Origin: an uncultured Erythrobacter sp.
GTDB lineage: Bacteria > Pseudomonadota > Alphaproteobacteria > Sphingomonadales > Sphingomonadaceae
DNA: 64,000 nucleotides
NCBI GenBank assembly: GCA_947488085.1
Contig: CANKYI010000001.1
Span: 682,001 to 746,000 of the forward strand
Reading direction: 5' to 3'
Part shown: one piece after another, positions 21,056 through 32,588 of the stretch
Layout: each line of letters begins with the position of its first letter
How positions within the stretch are numbered: position 1 is the stretch's first letter
The notes under the pieces: generated by a model
The model's database searches: none
Told to the model about the DNA's origin: nothing
Seen by the model: the letters and a program-made list of their open reading frames with translations, nothing else
Translations under genes and position numbers: made by a program

Positions 21056-21658
21056 ATGGCCAGCAATCAGTCCTCCGGCTCGCGCAATAAAAACACGTGG
21101 GGTGCAGATTTTCTGCGCAAACACATGCCTAAGCGTGAGGAGATGGCGCGCAACAAATATTTGGCGCCTATTGCACACCGTTTTCTGTCGCCAGAACTTT
21201 GGCGGTTTACTCGCCGGTCGGTTCCGCGCGGTGTAGCACTGGGCCTGTTCGCTGCCTTCATCATTCCGGTTGGACAGATTTTTCTGGCGGCCTTTCTGGC
21301 ATTACCTGCGCGCGCCAATGTGCCGCTCGCAGCGCTGGTAACCTTTATCACGAACCCCTTCACAATCGCATTTTGGGCAGTGGTCGCAAATAGGGTGGGG
21401 CAGTTTATTCTGCGCATTGATGCGGCAACGTCTGGGATGGCGAACGAGCAGTTGCAAAGCGGCGATTGGCAATGGGTGATTGACGCGTTTGAAGTTGCTG
21501 GCGTCACAGTCGTTGGCTTTTTCGTGCTCGCAGTGATCGCGTCTTCGGTCGGATATTTGCTGGCAAGTGCCATTTGGCGGGTGATTATCGCACGTAAGCG
21601 GGCAAAACGGCTTAAACGTATGACAGGTCGTCTCGACCAGAGGCTCGGCGCGAAGTAG
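21056..21658 (+). CDS. DUF2062 domain-containing membrane protein
   Basis: RSVPRGVALGLFAAFIIPVGQIFLAAFLALPARANVPLAALVTFITNPFT. Confidence 0.85.
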   Translation: MASNQSSGSRNKNTWGADFLRKHMPKREEMARNKYLAPIAHRFLSPELWRFTRRSVPRGVALGLFAAFIIPVGQIFLAAFLALPARANVPLAALVTFITNPFTIAFWAVVANRVGQFILRIDAATSGMANEQLQSGDWQWVIDAFEVAGVTVVGFFVLAVIASSVGYLLASAIWRVIIARKRAKRLKRMTGRLDQRLGAK

Positions 21659-21704
21659 TCTTGCATTTCTGATGAGCAATTGAGCTCATAAAACGGTAAA
21701 GACG

Positions 21705-24233
21705 ATGGCGCGCGCTGACACTCTAATCACAGCAATCGAGAATACTCAGCTAGAGCCAAGAGGCGCTCTTGCCTCCAGCACATCAATGCTCGCGGGCGTG
21801 GCGGTTGCCTTGTTGCTGAGCGCGGCTGCGGTTTTCCTTGTGACCGCTGATTGGGGTATCACCGCTGCTTATGCTGCCGGGCTGTGCGTGCTGTTGATGG
21901 GTGTGTTCGTGTTCGATCAATTGAGCGCGAAAGCCGCCGTTACTGAGATAGCCGCACCGGATTGGTCCGTGACAGTCGCCGCGATTGAAGCAGGCGGTGA
22001 GGCCATCGCAATCACTGATAGAGCCAATCGCATGGTCTGCGCCAACAGCGCGTTTGTCGAAGCCTTTGGCGCCAGCAGCGCGCCGCCCTCTCTTCCATTG
22101 GATAGGGGGGCTTTGGAGGAGATTACACGGCTTGCACGCGAAACGTGGCGTGATGGGTCGGGGGAGCTTGCTTCGCTTGAGGATCAAAAAACGCGCAGTT
22201 GGAGCGTTGTAGCCCATCGGGCGGGGCGTGGTGATGATCACCTTATCTGGCGCTTTGTTCGCAATGTGGATGCGGCGGTCGACGCGATGTCCGATATTGA
22301 TTTGTCGGGCCCCTTCGGTCTCATGCTCAGCCGTGCCGGGATTGAAGCTGCAATGACGGGGCCGGATGGCATTATCCGCAATTGCAGCCCCGGTTTCGCA
22401 GAGCGCTCATCGGGCGACGCGACCGCGACATTGGCGGGGCAGGAGTTTGCTGCATTGCTGCGTGCCGATGATCGAGATCGTATATTTTTCGCTAGAGAAG
22501 GGCGCGCGGGTACTCCACAAACTTTGATTGATGTGCCGCTATCAGAGCCATCGCAAGCAGGCACGCCACCAGGCCCTGATGACGGCACAGCCATGATGCT
22601 CTTGATTGATAGCGGCGTCGGTATTGGCAGTGGATGGGACGGCAACTCTCAGGCCGGCGTTGCTCAGCTTGAAGCGTTGTTGGCGCAATTGCCGTTGGGG
22701 CTAGCGATGACTGACCGAGACGGGCGTTTCCTATTCGGTAACGACGCGTTCTTGCGCTCCATTGGGAGAGAGGATCGAGGCATCCCCGCATTCCCAACCG
22801 ACCTTGTGGTACGCGAGGATAAAGCTGCGCTCTCTGATGCAGTCCGCCGCCACGGTCGCGGCCCCTCGTCCAGCGGCGATATGGCTGTGCGATTGGCGCA
22901 TCAACCCGATGAACCTGTCTCTATGGGCCTAGCTGGAGTGCGAGGATTGGGCGAGGCATCGGTGCTGCTCAGCCTCGCCGATTCGTCCGAGCAAACACAG
23001 CTAAAGCGGCAAGTTGCCCAAGCGACCAAGATGCAGGCAGTGGGTCAGCTTGCTGGCGGCGTCGCGCATGACTTTAACAATGTGCTGACTGCGATTATCG
23101 GCACATGCGATCTTATGCTGCTTCGCCATACGCCGGGTGACAGCGACTATGACGATATTCAGCAAATCCGCGCGAATTCGAATCGCGCCGCTTCGCTTAC
23201 GCGGCAATTGCTCGCGTTTTCGCGTCAGCAAACCTTGCGTCCAGAGATCCTGCAATTGCCCGATGTGGTGAGCGAGGTCAGCCCGCTCATCAAGCGTCTG
23301 CTGGGTGAAAAGATAGCTTACTATGTGCAGCATGATCGCAATTTAGGGGCAGTGCGCGCCGATCCTCAACAGCTCGAACAGGTAATAATGAACCTCGCCG
23401 TAAACGCTCGCGACGCAATCAATATGAGCGGTGCGCGCGCGGTTTCTAAAGGGGCAGAGTTGCGTGGAAATGAACAGGGGCGGATCTCGCTCCTCACTCG
23501 TAGCATCCCATCAAGCGAAGTGGTCAAGCTCGGTTCCGAAGTCTTGCCTGCCGCCGACTACACGGTCCTTATCATGCAGGATAATGGCGGCGGCATTCCA
23601 ACGGAGGTGCTGCCCAAATTGTTCGAACCGTTCTTTACGACAAAAGAGCAGGGGAAGGGCACCGGCCTTGGCCTGTCGACCGTATACGGCATCGTGAAGC
23701 AATCGGGGGGCTTTATCTTCGCCGACAATATTGCCGATGCGGGCGGACGCACAACTGGCGCGCGCTTCACGATCTATTTTCCCGTCCACCATGGTGAGGC
23801 ACCCCGTCGCCGTGAGACTCCTGAATTGGTTGAAAGTTCAGATTGGTCGGTCGGTGGGCGCATCTTGCTGGTCGAGGATGAGGACATGGTCCGCATCGTC
23901 GCTGAGCGCGCTTTGTCGCGTGCAGGTTACGAGATCACCGCATGCCCTGGTGGCGAAGAAGGACTCGCCGTAATCACGGGTGGTGGTGAGTTTGATTTGG
24001 TGGTGAGCGACGTCGTGATGCCCGGTATGGACGGTCCGGCAATGGTTCGAGCCATTCGCGAACTCCGGCCGGAAATCCCGGTACTGTTCATGTCAGGCTA
24101 TGCCGAAGAGAACTTACGCAGCGAAATCGACATCCCCGACATGCACTTTATCGCGAAACCATTCAGTGTAGCGGCCATTGGGGACAAAGTCGGCAGCGTC
24201 ATGCGCCAAGCTAAAGCGCAGCAAACCGCCTAA
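21705..24233 (+). CDS. cckA: hybrid sensor histidine kinase with C-terminal receiver domain, CckA-like
   Basis: Two N-terminal TMs, PAS-like regions, H-box QLAGGVAHDFNNVLTAIIGTCDLML, G-boxes GKGTGLGLSTVYGIVKQSGG, receiver ILLVEDEDMVRIVAERAL...LVVSDVVMPGMDGPAM. Confidence 0.88.
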   Translation: MARADTLITAIENTQLEPRGALASSTSMLAGVAVALLLSAAAVFLVTADWGITAAYAAGLCVLLMGVFVFDQLSAKAAVTEIAAPDWSVTVAAIEAGGEAIAITDRANRMVCANSAFVEAFGASSAPPSLPLDRGALEEITRLARETWRDGSGELASLEDQKTRSWSVVAHRAGRGDDHLIWRFVRNVDAAVDAMSDIDLSGPFGLMLSRAGIEAAMTGPDGIIRNCSPGFAERSSGDATATLAGQEFAALLRADDRDRIFFAREGRAGTPQTLIDVPLSEPSQAGTPPGPDDGTAMMLLIDSGVGIGSGWDGNSQAGVAQLEALLAQLPLGLAMTDRDGRFLFGNDAFLRSIGREDRGIPAFPTDLVVREDKAALSDAVRRHGRGPSSSGDMAVRLAHQPDEPVSMGLAGVRGLGEASVLLSLADSSEQTQLKRQVAQATKMQAVGQLAGGVAHDFNNVLTAIIGTCDLMLLRHTPGDSDYDDIQQIRANSNRAASLTRQLLAFSRQQTLRPEILQLPDVVSEVSPLIKRLLGEKIAYYVQHDRNLGAVRADPQQLEQVIMNLAVNARDAINMSGARAVSKGAELRGNEQGRISLLTRSIPSSEVVKLGSEVLPAADYTVLIMQDNGGGIPTEVLPKLFEPFFTTKEQGKGTGLGLSTVYGIVKQSGGFIFADNIADAGGRTTGARFTIYFPVHHGEAPRRRETPELVESSDWSVGGRILLVEDEDMVRIVAERALSRAGYEITACPGGEEGLAVITGGGEFDLVVSDVVMPGMDGPAMVRAIRELRPEIPVLFMSGYAEENLRSEIDIPDMHFIAKPFSVAAIGDKVGSVMRQAKAQQTA

Positions 24234-24268
24234 ATTCGCCGTCCTAGCACAAATTTCCAAAAATATTT

Positions 24269-24283
24269 GTTCTACTCTTGTTC
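24269..24283 (+). promoter_or_regulatory. alphaproteobacterial SOS box (putative LexA site) upstream of recA
   Basis: Exact GTTC-TACTCTT-GTTC (GTTC-N7-GTTC) about 115 bp upstream of the recA ATG. Confidence 0.8.
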
Positions 24284-24398
24284 TTTTGGAACAAATGGGG
24301 TACTTCGAATCCAACAGGGGGCAGCAACAGGGCTGATCCGGTGGATAGTGACCGATTAAAACTGGGTCACCACCTAGGCAAGTGAAGGAGCGTATGCG

Positions 24399-25463
24399 AT
24401 GGCTACTCAACTCAAGCTGGTAGACAAGGATAAAGACGTGGACCGTCAAAAAGCACTCGACGCGGCGCTTTCGCAGATTGATAGGGCTTTCGGTAAAGGC
24501 TCGGCGATGAAGCTAGGCTCGAAAGAGGCGATGGAGGTTGAATCGATTTCAACTGGCTCGCTCGGGCTTGATATTGCGCTCGGTATTGGCGGCCTACCTA
24601 AGGGACGCGTTATCGAAGTTTATGGCCCGGAAAGTTCGGGTAAGACGACTCTTGCACTGCATGTAATTGCAGAAGCTCAAAAAGCGGGTGGCACAGCGGC
24701 CTTCGTCGATGCCGAACACGCGCTTGATCCCGTCTATGCCAAGAAGCTGGGCGTGGACATTGATGAATTGATCGTCTCACAGCCGGATACCGGTGAGCAG
24801 GCGCTCGAAATTACTGACACGCTGGTGCGCTCAAACGCCATTGACGTGTTGGTGGTCGACTCGGTGGCGGCGCTTGTCCCCCGCGCAGAAATCGAAGGTG
24901 AGATGGGCGATTCCCATGTCGGCCTTCAAGCGCGCCTGATGTCCCAATCCCTGCGTAAACTCACCGGGTCGATCAACCGTTCGAAATGCATGGTGATCTT
25001 TATAAACCAACTGCGCATGAAAATTGGCGTGATGTACGGCAACCCAGAGACAACGACAGGTGGCAATGCGCTGAAATTCTATGCTTCGGTGCGCTTGGAC
25101 ATCCGTCGCACTGGCCAGATCAAGGATCGTGACGAAGTGGTTGGCAACTCGACCCGCGTCAAAGTGGTCAAGAATAAGGTCGCACCGCCTTTTAAGCAGG
25201 TCGAGTTCGACATCATGTATGGTCAAGGCATCTCCAAGCGGGGTGAAATCCTCGATCTTGGGGTGAAAGCGGGCATCGTTGAAAAGTCGGGCAGCTGGTA
25301 TTCTTATGACAGCGTGCGCATTGGTCAGGGTCGCGAAAATGCGAAGACTTACTTGGCCGAAAATCCAGAGACTTGCGATAAATTGGAAGCCGCCATTCGC
25401 GGTAAAACCGATGAAGTCGCCGAGGAGATGATGACAGGACCGGACGCGGATCCTGAAGACTGA
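24399..25463 (+). CDS. recA: recombinase RecA
   Basis: [81 protein letters not shown]. Confidence 0.98.
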   Translation: MATQLKLVDKDKDVDRQKALDAALSQIDRAFGKGSAMKLGSKEAMEVESISTGSLGLDIALGIGGLPKGRVIEVYGPESSGKTTLALHVIAEAQKAGGTAAFVDAEHALDPVYAKKLGVDIDELIVSQPDTGEQALEITDTLVRSNAIDVLVVDSVAALVPRAEIEGEMGDSHVGLQARLMSQSLRKLTGSINRSKCMVIFINQLRMKIGVMYGNPETTTGGNALKFYASVRLDIRRTGQIKDRDEVVGNSTRVKVVKNKVAPPFKQVEFDIMYGQGISKRGEILDLGVKAGIVEKSGSWYSYDSVRIGQGRENAKTYLAENPETCDKLEAAIRGKTDEVAEEMMTGPDADPED

Positions 25464-25532
25464 TCCTTAAGCGGGCTTTTGTGCGGTCTTTGTGGGCAAT
25501 ATGCTCCGACCGCTGGCCCGAACAAACGGAAT

Positions 25533-25588
25533 ACCGGCGTGAGCGGCTCTCTCTTGTAAAGCGAGATGCAGTTTGCGCCGGTTTTTCG
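25533..25588 (+). terminator. possible intrinsic terminator downstream of recA
   Basis: ACCGGCG (25534-25539 region) pairs with CGCCGGT (25576-25582), followed by TTTT; long loop containing a smaller stem. Confidence 0.45.
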
Positions 25589-25697
25589 TATGTGGCTCGC
25601 AGGTTTGCTATTCGGATGATGCGCTTTGGGCAGAATGCGTAGAGCAGAGTGCTGCTTTCGCTTGTCGACCCTGCAAGCATTGCCTAACTGCCAATTT

Positions 25698-28355
25698 ATG
25701 ACTTCAACCAATGATCTTCGCCGGTCCTTTCTCGACTTCTTTGCGAGTCAGGATCACGCAAAAGTGCAAAGCGCTCCGCTGGTTCCTTATAACGATCCAA
25801 CGCTGATGTTCGTGAATGCGGGCATGGTCCCGTTCAAGAACGTCTTTACCGGCCTCGAAACTCCGCCAGCCCCGCGCGCGACTTCCTCGCAAAAATGCGT
25901 TCGCGCAGGTGGCAAGCACAATGATCTTGATAACGTGGGCTACACTGCGCGGCACCACACGTTCTTCGAAATGCTCGGCAATTTCTCATTTGGCGATTAT
26001 TTCAAAGAGCAAGCCATATTGAACGCCTGGACGTTACTGACTCAAGAGTGGGGCTTGCCTGCGGAAAAATTGCTGGTCACCGTCTATCACACCGATGACG
26101 AAGCGTTCGATCTGTGGCGCAAGATCGCGGGACTACCCGAAGACCGCATTATCCGCATAGCTACTAATGACAATTTCTGGTCGATGGGTGAAACGGGGCC
26201 ATGTGGGCCTTGTTCGGAAATCTTCTACGATCATGGCGAACACATTGCCGGTGGTCCTCCCGGTAGCCCGGATGAAGATGGCGACCGCTTCATCGAAATA
26301 TGGAACCTGGTCTTCATGCAGTTTGATCAAGCTACGGATGGCACAAGGCGCGATTTGCCAAGCCCTTCGATCGACACAGGCATGGGATTGGAACGTGTCG
26401 CCGCTGTTATGCAAGGCGTGCACGACAATTATGACATCGACACATTCAAGGCTCTGATTGCGGCATCCGAAGGGCACACCAATGTGGCTGCGAGCGGCGA
26501 GAATATTGGCTCTCATCGAATTATCGCAGACCACTTGCGATCCACTTCCTTCCTGATGGCAGACGGCGTTTTACCTTCGAACGAAGGGCGCGGATATGTC
26601 CTGCGCCGTATCATGCGTCGCGCTATGCGACATGCACATTTGCTGGGTGCGAGCGAGCCATTGATGCATCGCCTCGTTCCCTCGCTCGTTACTGAAATGG
26701 GGCAGGCATTTCCCGAATTGCAGCGAGGGCAGGCGCTCATCGAAGAAGTCCTGCTGCGCGAGGAAACGCAATTCCGCAGGACGCTTGATAAGGGCCTCAA
26801 GCTGCTTGATGAGGCGACCGGCGATATGGTCAGTGGCGGTGAGCTTGATGGACAGACTGCATTCAAGCTCTACGACACATATGGTTTCCCCTATGACTTG
26901 ACAGAAGACGCCTTACGCGCCCGTGACATCACCGTAGATCGTGCCGGTTTTGAAGGTGCGATGGAGCGGCAAAAGGAGGCTGCGCGCGCCGCTTGGAAGG
27001 GTTCTGGCGAAGCTGCCTCAGGCGAGGTCTGGTTCGACATCGCCGAACGTGAGGGCGCAAGCGAATTCACTGGCTACGCTTCAACTTCTGGCGAAGGGAC
27101 TGTCGTCGCAATTGTCAAAGACGGTACCGAAGCAGAGCGCGCTCGTGCGGGCGATGAGGTCGTAATTTTGACCAACCAAACACCGTTCTACGGCGAGAGC
27201 GGGGGGCAGACTGGTGACACTGGGACCATCGCAACGCCCACCGGATTTGCCGCGACGGTGACTGATACGAGCAAACCGCTTGGCCGCCTCCACGCGCATC
27301 ATGCGAAAATATCCGCCGGCGAAGTGGCGGTTGGCGATAATGTCCACCTCGACGTTGACGAAATTCGCCGTACGCAAATCCGTGCGAACCACTCTGCGAC
27401 ACATCTGGCGCATGCGGCGCTGCGCAATCAGTTGGGCAACCACGTGACGCAAAAGGGATCGCTGGTAGCTCAAGATCGTTTGCGGTTCGATTTCTCGCAT
27501 CCCAAAGCGCTTGATCCAGCTGATATTGCCGCGATTGAAGCCGAAGTTAACGCTGAGATCCTCGCCAATGAACCTGTTGCGACCCGATTGATGAGTCCCG
27601 ACGATGCGGTTGAGGCGGGGGCGCTTGCTTTGTTTGGTGAGAAGTATGGCGATGAAGTCCGTGTGCTTTCCATGGGCCGTTCCGGCAGCGAGGGGCGCAG
27701 CTACTCAGTTGAGCTGTGCGGAGGCACTCATGTCAACGCTACGGGTGACATCGGTCTGTTTCGTATCATCTCCGAAAGCGCGGTTTCCTCTGGCGTACGC
27801 CGGATCGAGGCATTGACCGGCGACGCGGCACGCACTTGGCTGGTGGACCGCGAAGAAGCGCTCAAATCCGCAGCCAGCGCCATTCGCGCTACACCAGAAG
27901 AGGTTCCGGCGCGCATCACAGCATTGCTGGATGAGCGTAAACGGCTTGAGAAGGAGCTCGCCGACGCCAAGAAGGCGCTTGCCCTTGGGGGAGGCGGTGC
28001 GGGTGAAGGCAATGCCAATGCTGACGAGGATATTGGCGGTATCGCGTTTAGCGGGCAGGTGCTTGAGGGGCTTAACCCCAAGGAACTGCGACCGCTTCTC
28101 GATGAGACCAAGTCGCGGCTTGGCTCTGGTGTTGCTGCAATCGTGGTTGTCAATGATGGCAAGGCCAGTGTTGCAGCGGCCGTGACTGAGGATCTGACAG
28201 AGCGGTTTAGCGCAGTCGATCTGGTACGAGCCGGTGTTGCGGCACTGGGCGGTAAGGGCGGCGGCGGTCGCCCAGATATGGCTCAGGGTGGCGGTCCTGA
28301 TGGCTCCAAAGCCGGTGATGCCATTTCTGCGGTTAAGCAGTTGCTTTCTAGCTAG
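25698..28355 (+). CDS. alaS: alanine--tRNA ligase
   Basis: [80 protein letters not shown]. Confidence 0.97.
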   Translation: MTSTNDLRRSFLDFFASQDHAKVQSAPLVPYNDPTLMFVNAGMVPFKNVFTGLETPPAPRATSSQKCVRAGGKHNDLDNVGYTARHHTFFEMLGNFSFGDYFKEQAILNAWTLLTQEWGLPAEKLLVTVYHTDDEAFDLWRKIAGLPEDRIIRIATNDNFWSMGETGPCGPCSEIFYDHGEHIAGGPPGSPDEDGDRFIEIWNLVFMQFDQATDGTRRDLPSPSIDTGMGLERVAAVMQGVHDNYDIDTFKALIAASEGHTNVAASGENIGSHRIIADHLRSTSFLMADGVLPSNEGRGYVLRRIMRRAMRHAHLLGASEPLMHRLVPSLVTEMGQAFPELQRGQALIEEVLLREETQFRRTLDKGLKLLDEATGDMVSGGELDGQTAFKLYDTYGFPYDLTEDALRARDITVDRAGFEGAMERQKEAARAAWKGSGEAASGEVWFDIAEREGASEFTGYASTSGEGTVVAIVKDGTEAERARAGDEVVILTNQTPFYGESGGQTGDTGTIATPTGFAATVTDTSKPLGRLHAHHAKISAGEVAVGDNVHLDVDEIRRTQIRANHSATHLAHAALRNQLGNHVTQKGSLVAQDRLRFDFSHPKALDPADIAAIEAEVNAEILANEPVATRLMSPDDAVEAGALALFGEKYGDEVRVLSMGRSGSEGRSYSVELCGGTHVNATGDIGLFRIISESAVSSGVRRIEALTGDAARTWLVDREEALKSAASAIRATPEEVPARITALLDERKRLEKELADAKKALALGGGGAGEGNANADEDIGGIAFSGQVLEGLNPKELRPLLDETKSRLGSGVAAIVVVNDGKASVAAAVTEDLTERFSAVDLVRAGVAALGGKGGGGRPDMAQGGGPDGSKAGDAISAVKQLLSS

Positions 28356-30121
28356 ACCTCTGCCTGCGCGCCAGATGTGCGCAGTTTTGGCTTTTCGCTG
28401 AGCTTCCCTTCGATCTCCAACCGCTCGCGGTATTCATCGCGTTTGGCGTGGATGGAGGCGATCACAGGGCCCATCGCAACACCGATATCGACTAGCACCG
28501 CTTCGGACAATTGCAGTGAGCTTTCCAAATTCTCTGGCACCGCATGGCTAGCGCCCGAGCGATAGAGTGCGGCGGCGTGATCGGTGTCGCGCGCGCGCGC
28601 CACGATGAGCAATTCGGGATAAGCAGCGCGCAGCTTTCCGACAAGACGCTGTGCCAAGACCGGTTCATCCATCGACAAGACGAGAGCTGGGGCCTGCTCA
28701 ATTCCAAGCCGCGAGAGCGCGTCACCACGCACTGCATCGCCGAATGTCGCGCGGTAGCCATTGCGTTTCGCTGTGGCGATCACATCCGGATCGGAATCAA
28801 GGATCACATAGGGCTGTTCATGGGCGACCATCATGTCAGCGATCAATCGTCCGACGCGTCCACCACCGATTATGATCGTCCGGGCCTCGTGTTGGTCTTC
28901 CTCGGGCAACTCAGGCGCGGCCTCTACTCTGCGAGCGATCACTCGGCCTAGCTTTGCGAGAACTGGCGTAATGGTGAGGCCGATGGCAGTCACAATCTGC
29001 CAGAATTGCGCCGTTTCTGCGTCAATCACCAATGCACTGGTGGCCGCAGCCAGCACGATCAGTGTCGTCTCACTCGGGCTGGCCATAAGCACGCCAGTCT
29101 CTGCCGCGGTGGAGCGGCGCGCGCCCATCATCCGCAATAGCGAACCAGTCACGATGGCCTTGAACACCAGCACGCCAACAACTGCGGCAGCGATCTCACC
29201 CAGATTACGCCAGATCTCCATCAGGTCGATACTCATGCCGATGGTGATCAGGAACACACCGAGCGCGAGGCCCTTAAACGGTTCCATGATACTTTCCACT
29301 TCGCCGTGATACTCGGTTTCCGCGATCAGCAATCCCGCGATTAGTGCGCCCACAATGGGGGACAGCCCGGTAGCGGCGGTCGCGAGGCTCGCGCCAATCA
29401 CAACCAGCAGCGATGCTGCAAGGAACAGCTCAGGGCTCTTAGTGCGCGCCGCCTGACTGAACAGGCGGGGCAGGGCAAAACGCCCGACCACCAGCAACAA
29501 CAGGATAACAATCCCACCTTGAATCAGAGTGGTTGTCAGTCCTGACACACCCTCTCCGGTTGCACTGGGAGCAAGCGCGCCAAGGATAAAGATGATCGGT
29601 ACGATCATGATGTCTTCGAACAACAGCATTGAGAGCGCCGCGCGCCCAACTGGCGAGCGCGTGCCCGATATCGGCAACACAATAGCGGTGGAGGAGAAGG
29701 CAAGGGCAAAGCCGAGCGCCAGCGCAGCCGTCGTGTCCATGCCATTGATATAGCCAAAGAACGCCGCCGAAATGCTACCTATGATCAGCAGCTCTAAGGA
29801 GCCAAGCCCAAAGACCAGCTTTCGCATCTGCCAAAGCCGGTTGAATGACAGCTCCAGTCCAATCGCGAAGAGCAGCAGGATGATCCCGAAATCGGCAAAC
29901 GGGGTCAGCCTGTCAGGCTCCGATATTGTCACATGGCTTAGCCAAGGCACCTGATCCACCATCGTGCCAAGCCCAAAGGGGCCAACCAGAATGCCAATCA
30001 GGATAAACCCGATAATCGGCGTAATGCGGAACCGCGCAAAGACCGGGATCACAATTCCCGCTGACCCCAGAATTACCAGAGCGTCCGACATAACCGGGGA
30101 GAGGGTGAGTTCGCCTGCCAT
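28352..30121 (-). CDS. monovalent cation:proton antiporter-2 family protein (Kef-type with TrkA-N domain)
   Basis: Polytopic N-terminus [15 protein letters not shown]...[13 protein letters not shown]-terminal [29 protein letters not shown]. Confidence 0.9.
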   Translation of the reverse strand: MAGELTLSPVMSDALVILGSAGIVIPVFARFRITPIIGFILIGILVGPFGLGTMVDQVPWLSHVTISEPDRLTPFADFGIILLLFAIGLELSFNRLWQMRKLVFGLGSLELLIIGSISAAFFGYINGMDTTAALALGFALAFSSTAIVLPISGTRSPVGRAALSMLLFEDIMIVPIIFILGALAPSATGEGVSGLTTTLIQGGIVILLLLVVGRFALPRLFSQAARTKSPELFLAASLLVVIGASLATAATGLSPIVGALIAGLLIAETEYHGEVESIMEPFKGLALGVFLITIGMSIDLMEIWRNLGEIAAAVVGVLVFKAIVTGSLLRMMGARRSTAAETGVLMASPSETTLIVLAAATSALVIDAETAQFWQIVTAIGLTITPVLAKLGRVIARRVEAAPELPEEDQHEARTIIIGGGRVGRLIADMMVAHEQPYVILDSDPDVIATAKRNGYRATFGDAVRGDALSRLGIEQAPALVLSMDEPVLAQRLVGKLRAAYPELLIVARARDTDHAAALYRSGASHAVPENLESSLQLSEAVLVDIGVAMGPVIASIHAKRDEYRERLEIEGKLSEKPKLRTSGAQAEV

Positions 30122-30206
30122 ATGAACGGATTAGCCTTCCCCGTGGCTCAAGTCACCTGCGGTCATACCGCTTTGGCGCATTCCATGCCGATTGCACAAA
30201 CACTAA

Positions 30207-30235
30207 GGGCGGCCATTCGGATCGAATAGCCGCCC
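30207..30235. terminator. intrinsic terminator downstream of icd
   Basis: GGGCGGCCATTCGGATCGAATAGCCGCCCC: GGGCGGC/GCCGCCC plus inner ATTCG/CGAAT, with flanking AAGGG/CCCTTT. Confidence 0.75.
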
Positions 30236-30286
30236 CTTTGATCGCTGTGTCTACTCACTTGTTAGCGAGTAGGAAAGCGTTCTGGA

Positions 30287-31507
30287 TCAACCCCAGTTCT
30301 TCATTTCTGTCTCAAGGTTTTGCACGATCGCCTCGAAGAACTGCTCTGTCGTCAGCCAGTTCTGGCTTGGGCCGATCAACAGCGCGAGATCCTTGGTCAT
30401 TTGGCCGTTTTCAACGGTCTGAATGCAAACCCGCTCAAGCGTTTCAGCGAACTTGACCACGTCGGGCGTGTCATCGAACTTACCGCGATACATCAGGCCG
30501 CGCGTCCATGCGAAGATCGATGCAATCGGGTTGGTTGAGGTTGCTTTACCTTGTTCATGTTGGCGGAAGTGACGTGTCACGGTGCCATGTGCGGCTTCGG
30601 CTTCGACGGTGTCGCCATCGGGTGTCATCAACACCGATGTCATCAGGCCGAGTGAGCCGAACCCTTGGGCAACGGTGTCGGACTGAACATCGCCGTCATA
30701 GTTCTTACAAGCCCACACGAACTTACCGCTCCATTTCAGAGCCGCTGCAACCATGTCATCGATCAGGCGGTGTTCGTAGGTGATGCCTGCTTCTGCGAAC
30801 TTCTCTTTGAATTCCGTTTCGAACACTTCTTCAAACAGGTCTTTGAAGCGGCCGTCATAGGCTTTCATGATCGTGTTCTTGGTCGATAGATACACCGGCC
30901 ATTTGCGGTCCAGACCATAGTTCATCGAAGCGCGGGCAAAGGCACGGATCGAGTCGTCAAGGTTGTACATCGCCATGGCAACGCCGGACGACTGGAACTC
31001 GAACACTTCAAGATCAAGGTTTGTGCCATCATCGCCTTCATAGACGAGACGCAGTTTACCCGGACCAGGGATCAGTGTGTCGGTCGCGCGGTATTGGTCG
31101 CCAAACGCATGCCGGCCCACAACGATTGGATGAGTCCAGCCTGGCACCAGACGCGGCACGTTGTCGATCACGATAGGTTCGCGGAAGACAACCCCGCCAA
31201 GGATGTTGCGGATCGTGCCGTTGGGCGAACGCCACATCTTCTTTAGGTCGAATTCCTCAACGCGCTCTTCGTCAGGCGTGATGGTTGCGCATTTCACGCC
31301 AACGCCGTGTTCCTTGATCGCATTAGCCGCATCGATCGTGATCTGATCGTCGGTTTCGTCGCGTTTCTCGATAGAGAGGTCGTAATACTTCAGATCGACA
31401 TCGAGATAGGGCAGGATCAGCCTTTCGCGGATCCACTGCCAGATGATCTTTGTCATCTCATCGCCATCGAGTTCGACAACTGGGTTTTTGACCTGAATTT
31501 TTTGCAT
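30287..31507 (-). CDS. icd: NADP-dependent isocitrate dehydrogenase
   Basis: [47 protein letters not shown]...; [31 protein letters not shown]. Confidence 0.96.
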   Translation of the reverse strand: MQKIQVKNPVVELDGDEMTKIIWQWIRERLILPYLDVDLKYYDLSIEKRDETDDQITIDAANAIKEHGVGVKCATITPDEERVEEFDLKKMWRSPNGTIRNILGGVVFREPIVIDNVPRLVPGWTHPIVVGRHAFGDQYRATDTLIPGPGKLRLVYEGDDGTNLDLEVFEFQSSGVAMAMYNLDDSIRAFARASMNYGLDRKWPVYLSTKNTIMKAYDGRFKDLFEEVFETEFKEKFAEAGITYEHRLIDDMVAAALKWSGKFVWACKNYDGDVQSDTVAQGFGSLGLMTSVLMTPDGDTVEAEAAHGTVTRHFRQHEQGKATSTNPIASIFAWTRGLMYRGKFDDTPDVVKFAETLERVCIQTVENGQMTKDLALLIGPSQNWLTTEQFFEAIVQNLETEMKNWG

Positions 31508-31835
31508 GGCTAGCGCCTCATCCCTTTGGATTATCTGTGAGCGTTAGGATGTCTGATTTGATCCCTGTGCGCGGCTCTAGCAGAGGTGAGGCAGGGCGCA
31601 AGATGTCGTAACAGCCGATGCGCGATACTCCGTAACATGGACCGCATGTTACACGCTCTTGTAGGGAAAACTTCCCACTTTCGCATTGCGTCAAATATTG
31701 CGCGCAACCCGGTGAATGTTGAAGAAGCATTTTCACAAGACGCGCATAACCCATTGGCTAAGCTGTAGGAAAGCGGTCCATAGTCGCGATCACACCCTCA
31801 AGCGGGCACCAGAATGTGTCGGAAAATCGAAACGA

Positions 31836-31910
31836 TGGTGGGCGTAGAGAGAGTTGAACTCCCGACCCCTGCAATGTCAATACAGTGCTCTACCACTGAG
31901 CTATACGCCC
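31836..31910 (-). tRNA. tRNA-Val (anticodon GAC)
   Basis: Reverse complement GGGCGTATAGCTCAGTGGTAGAGCACTGTATTGACATTGCAGGGGTCGGGAGTTCAACTCTCTCTACGCCCACCA folds as a cloverleaf; anticodon loop TTGACAT; CCA encoded. Confidence 0.93.
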
Positions 31911-32025
31911 GCACCATCGTTTTGGCTGTGGCATTTGGGGGCGGACCCGCAAGTGCCAAAGCGAAGCGGCGCGTTAGCGAACGCTTGCGCAGTGTGCAAG
32001 CGATTCGCGCCGAATATCTGCCGCT

Positions 32026-32415
32026 TTAGAGGCTGGCTTCCTTCGCATCTTCAAACACACGCTCCACCTCAAGCACGAGATCGCGCAGGTGAAACGGTTT
32101 GGAGAGGACTTTTGCATGCGGTTGCTCGCGGCTTGCGCGCAGCGACACTGCGGCAAATCCCGTGATAAACATCACCTTTGTGCGGGGCGAAACCTCGGCA
32201 CAACGTTGCGCCAGCTCGATCCCGTCCATTTCCGGCATAACGATGTCGGACAAAAGCAGGTCGAACTCTTCCTTTTCGAGCAATGGCAGCGCATCAGTGC
32301 CGCGATCAACGCTCGACACTTCATAGCCGGCTTTGGTCAAAGCACGCTCAAGATATGTGCGCATGGCATCTTCATCTTCGGCCAAGAGGATGCGCGGGGC
32401 GGTGTTTGCAGTCAT
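32026..32415 (-). CDS. cpdR: single-domain response regulator, CpdR-like
   Basis: RILLAEDEDAMRTYLERALTKAGYEVSSVDRGTDALPLLEKEEFDLLLSDIVMPEMDGIELA...ITGFAAVSL...LSKPFHLRDLV. Confidence 0.85.
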   Translation of the reverse strand: MTANTAPRILLAEDEDAMRTYLERALTKAGYEVSSVDRGTDALPLLEKEEFDLLLSDIVMPEMDGIELAQRCAEVSPRTKVMFITGFAAVSLRASREQPHAKVLSKPFHLRDLVLEVERVFEDAKEASL

Positions 32416-32588
32416 GCATTCTCCACTACACACTATCGCTTAAGAAATCCCTCCCAGAATGCTCGTGTGGCCTGCTTTGAAACGCACCAGCCGATATTCT
32501 TACCGTTTGAGCTTAACTGGCAGGCAATCACGACGCGTTGTTGCGCAATTGAGGCTTTGACTCGGCGAACCAAAGCGGGCAGCAATTT

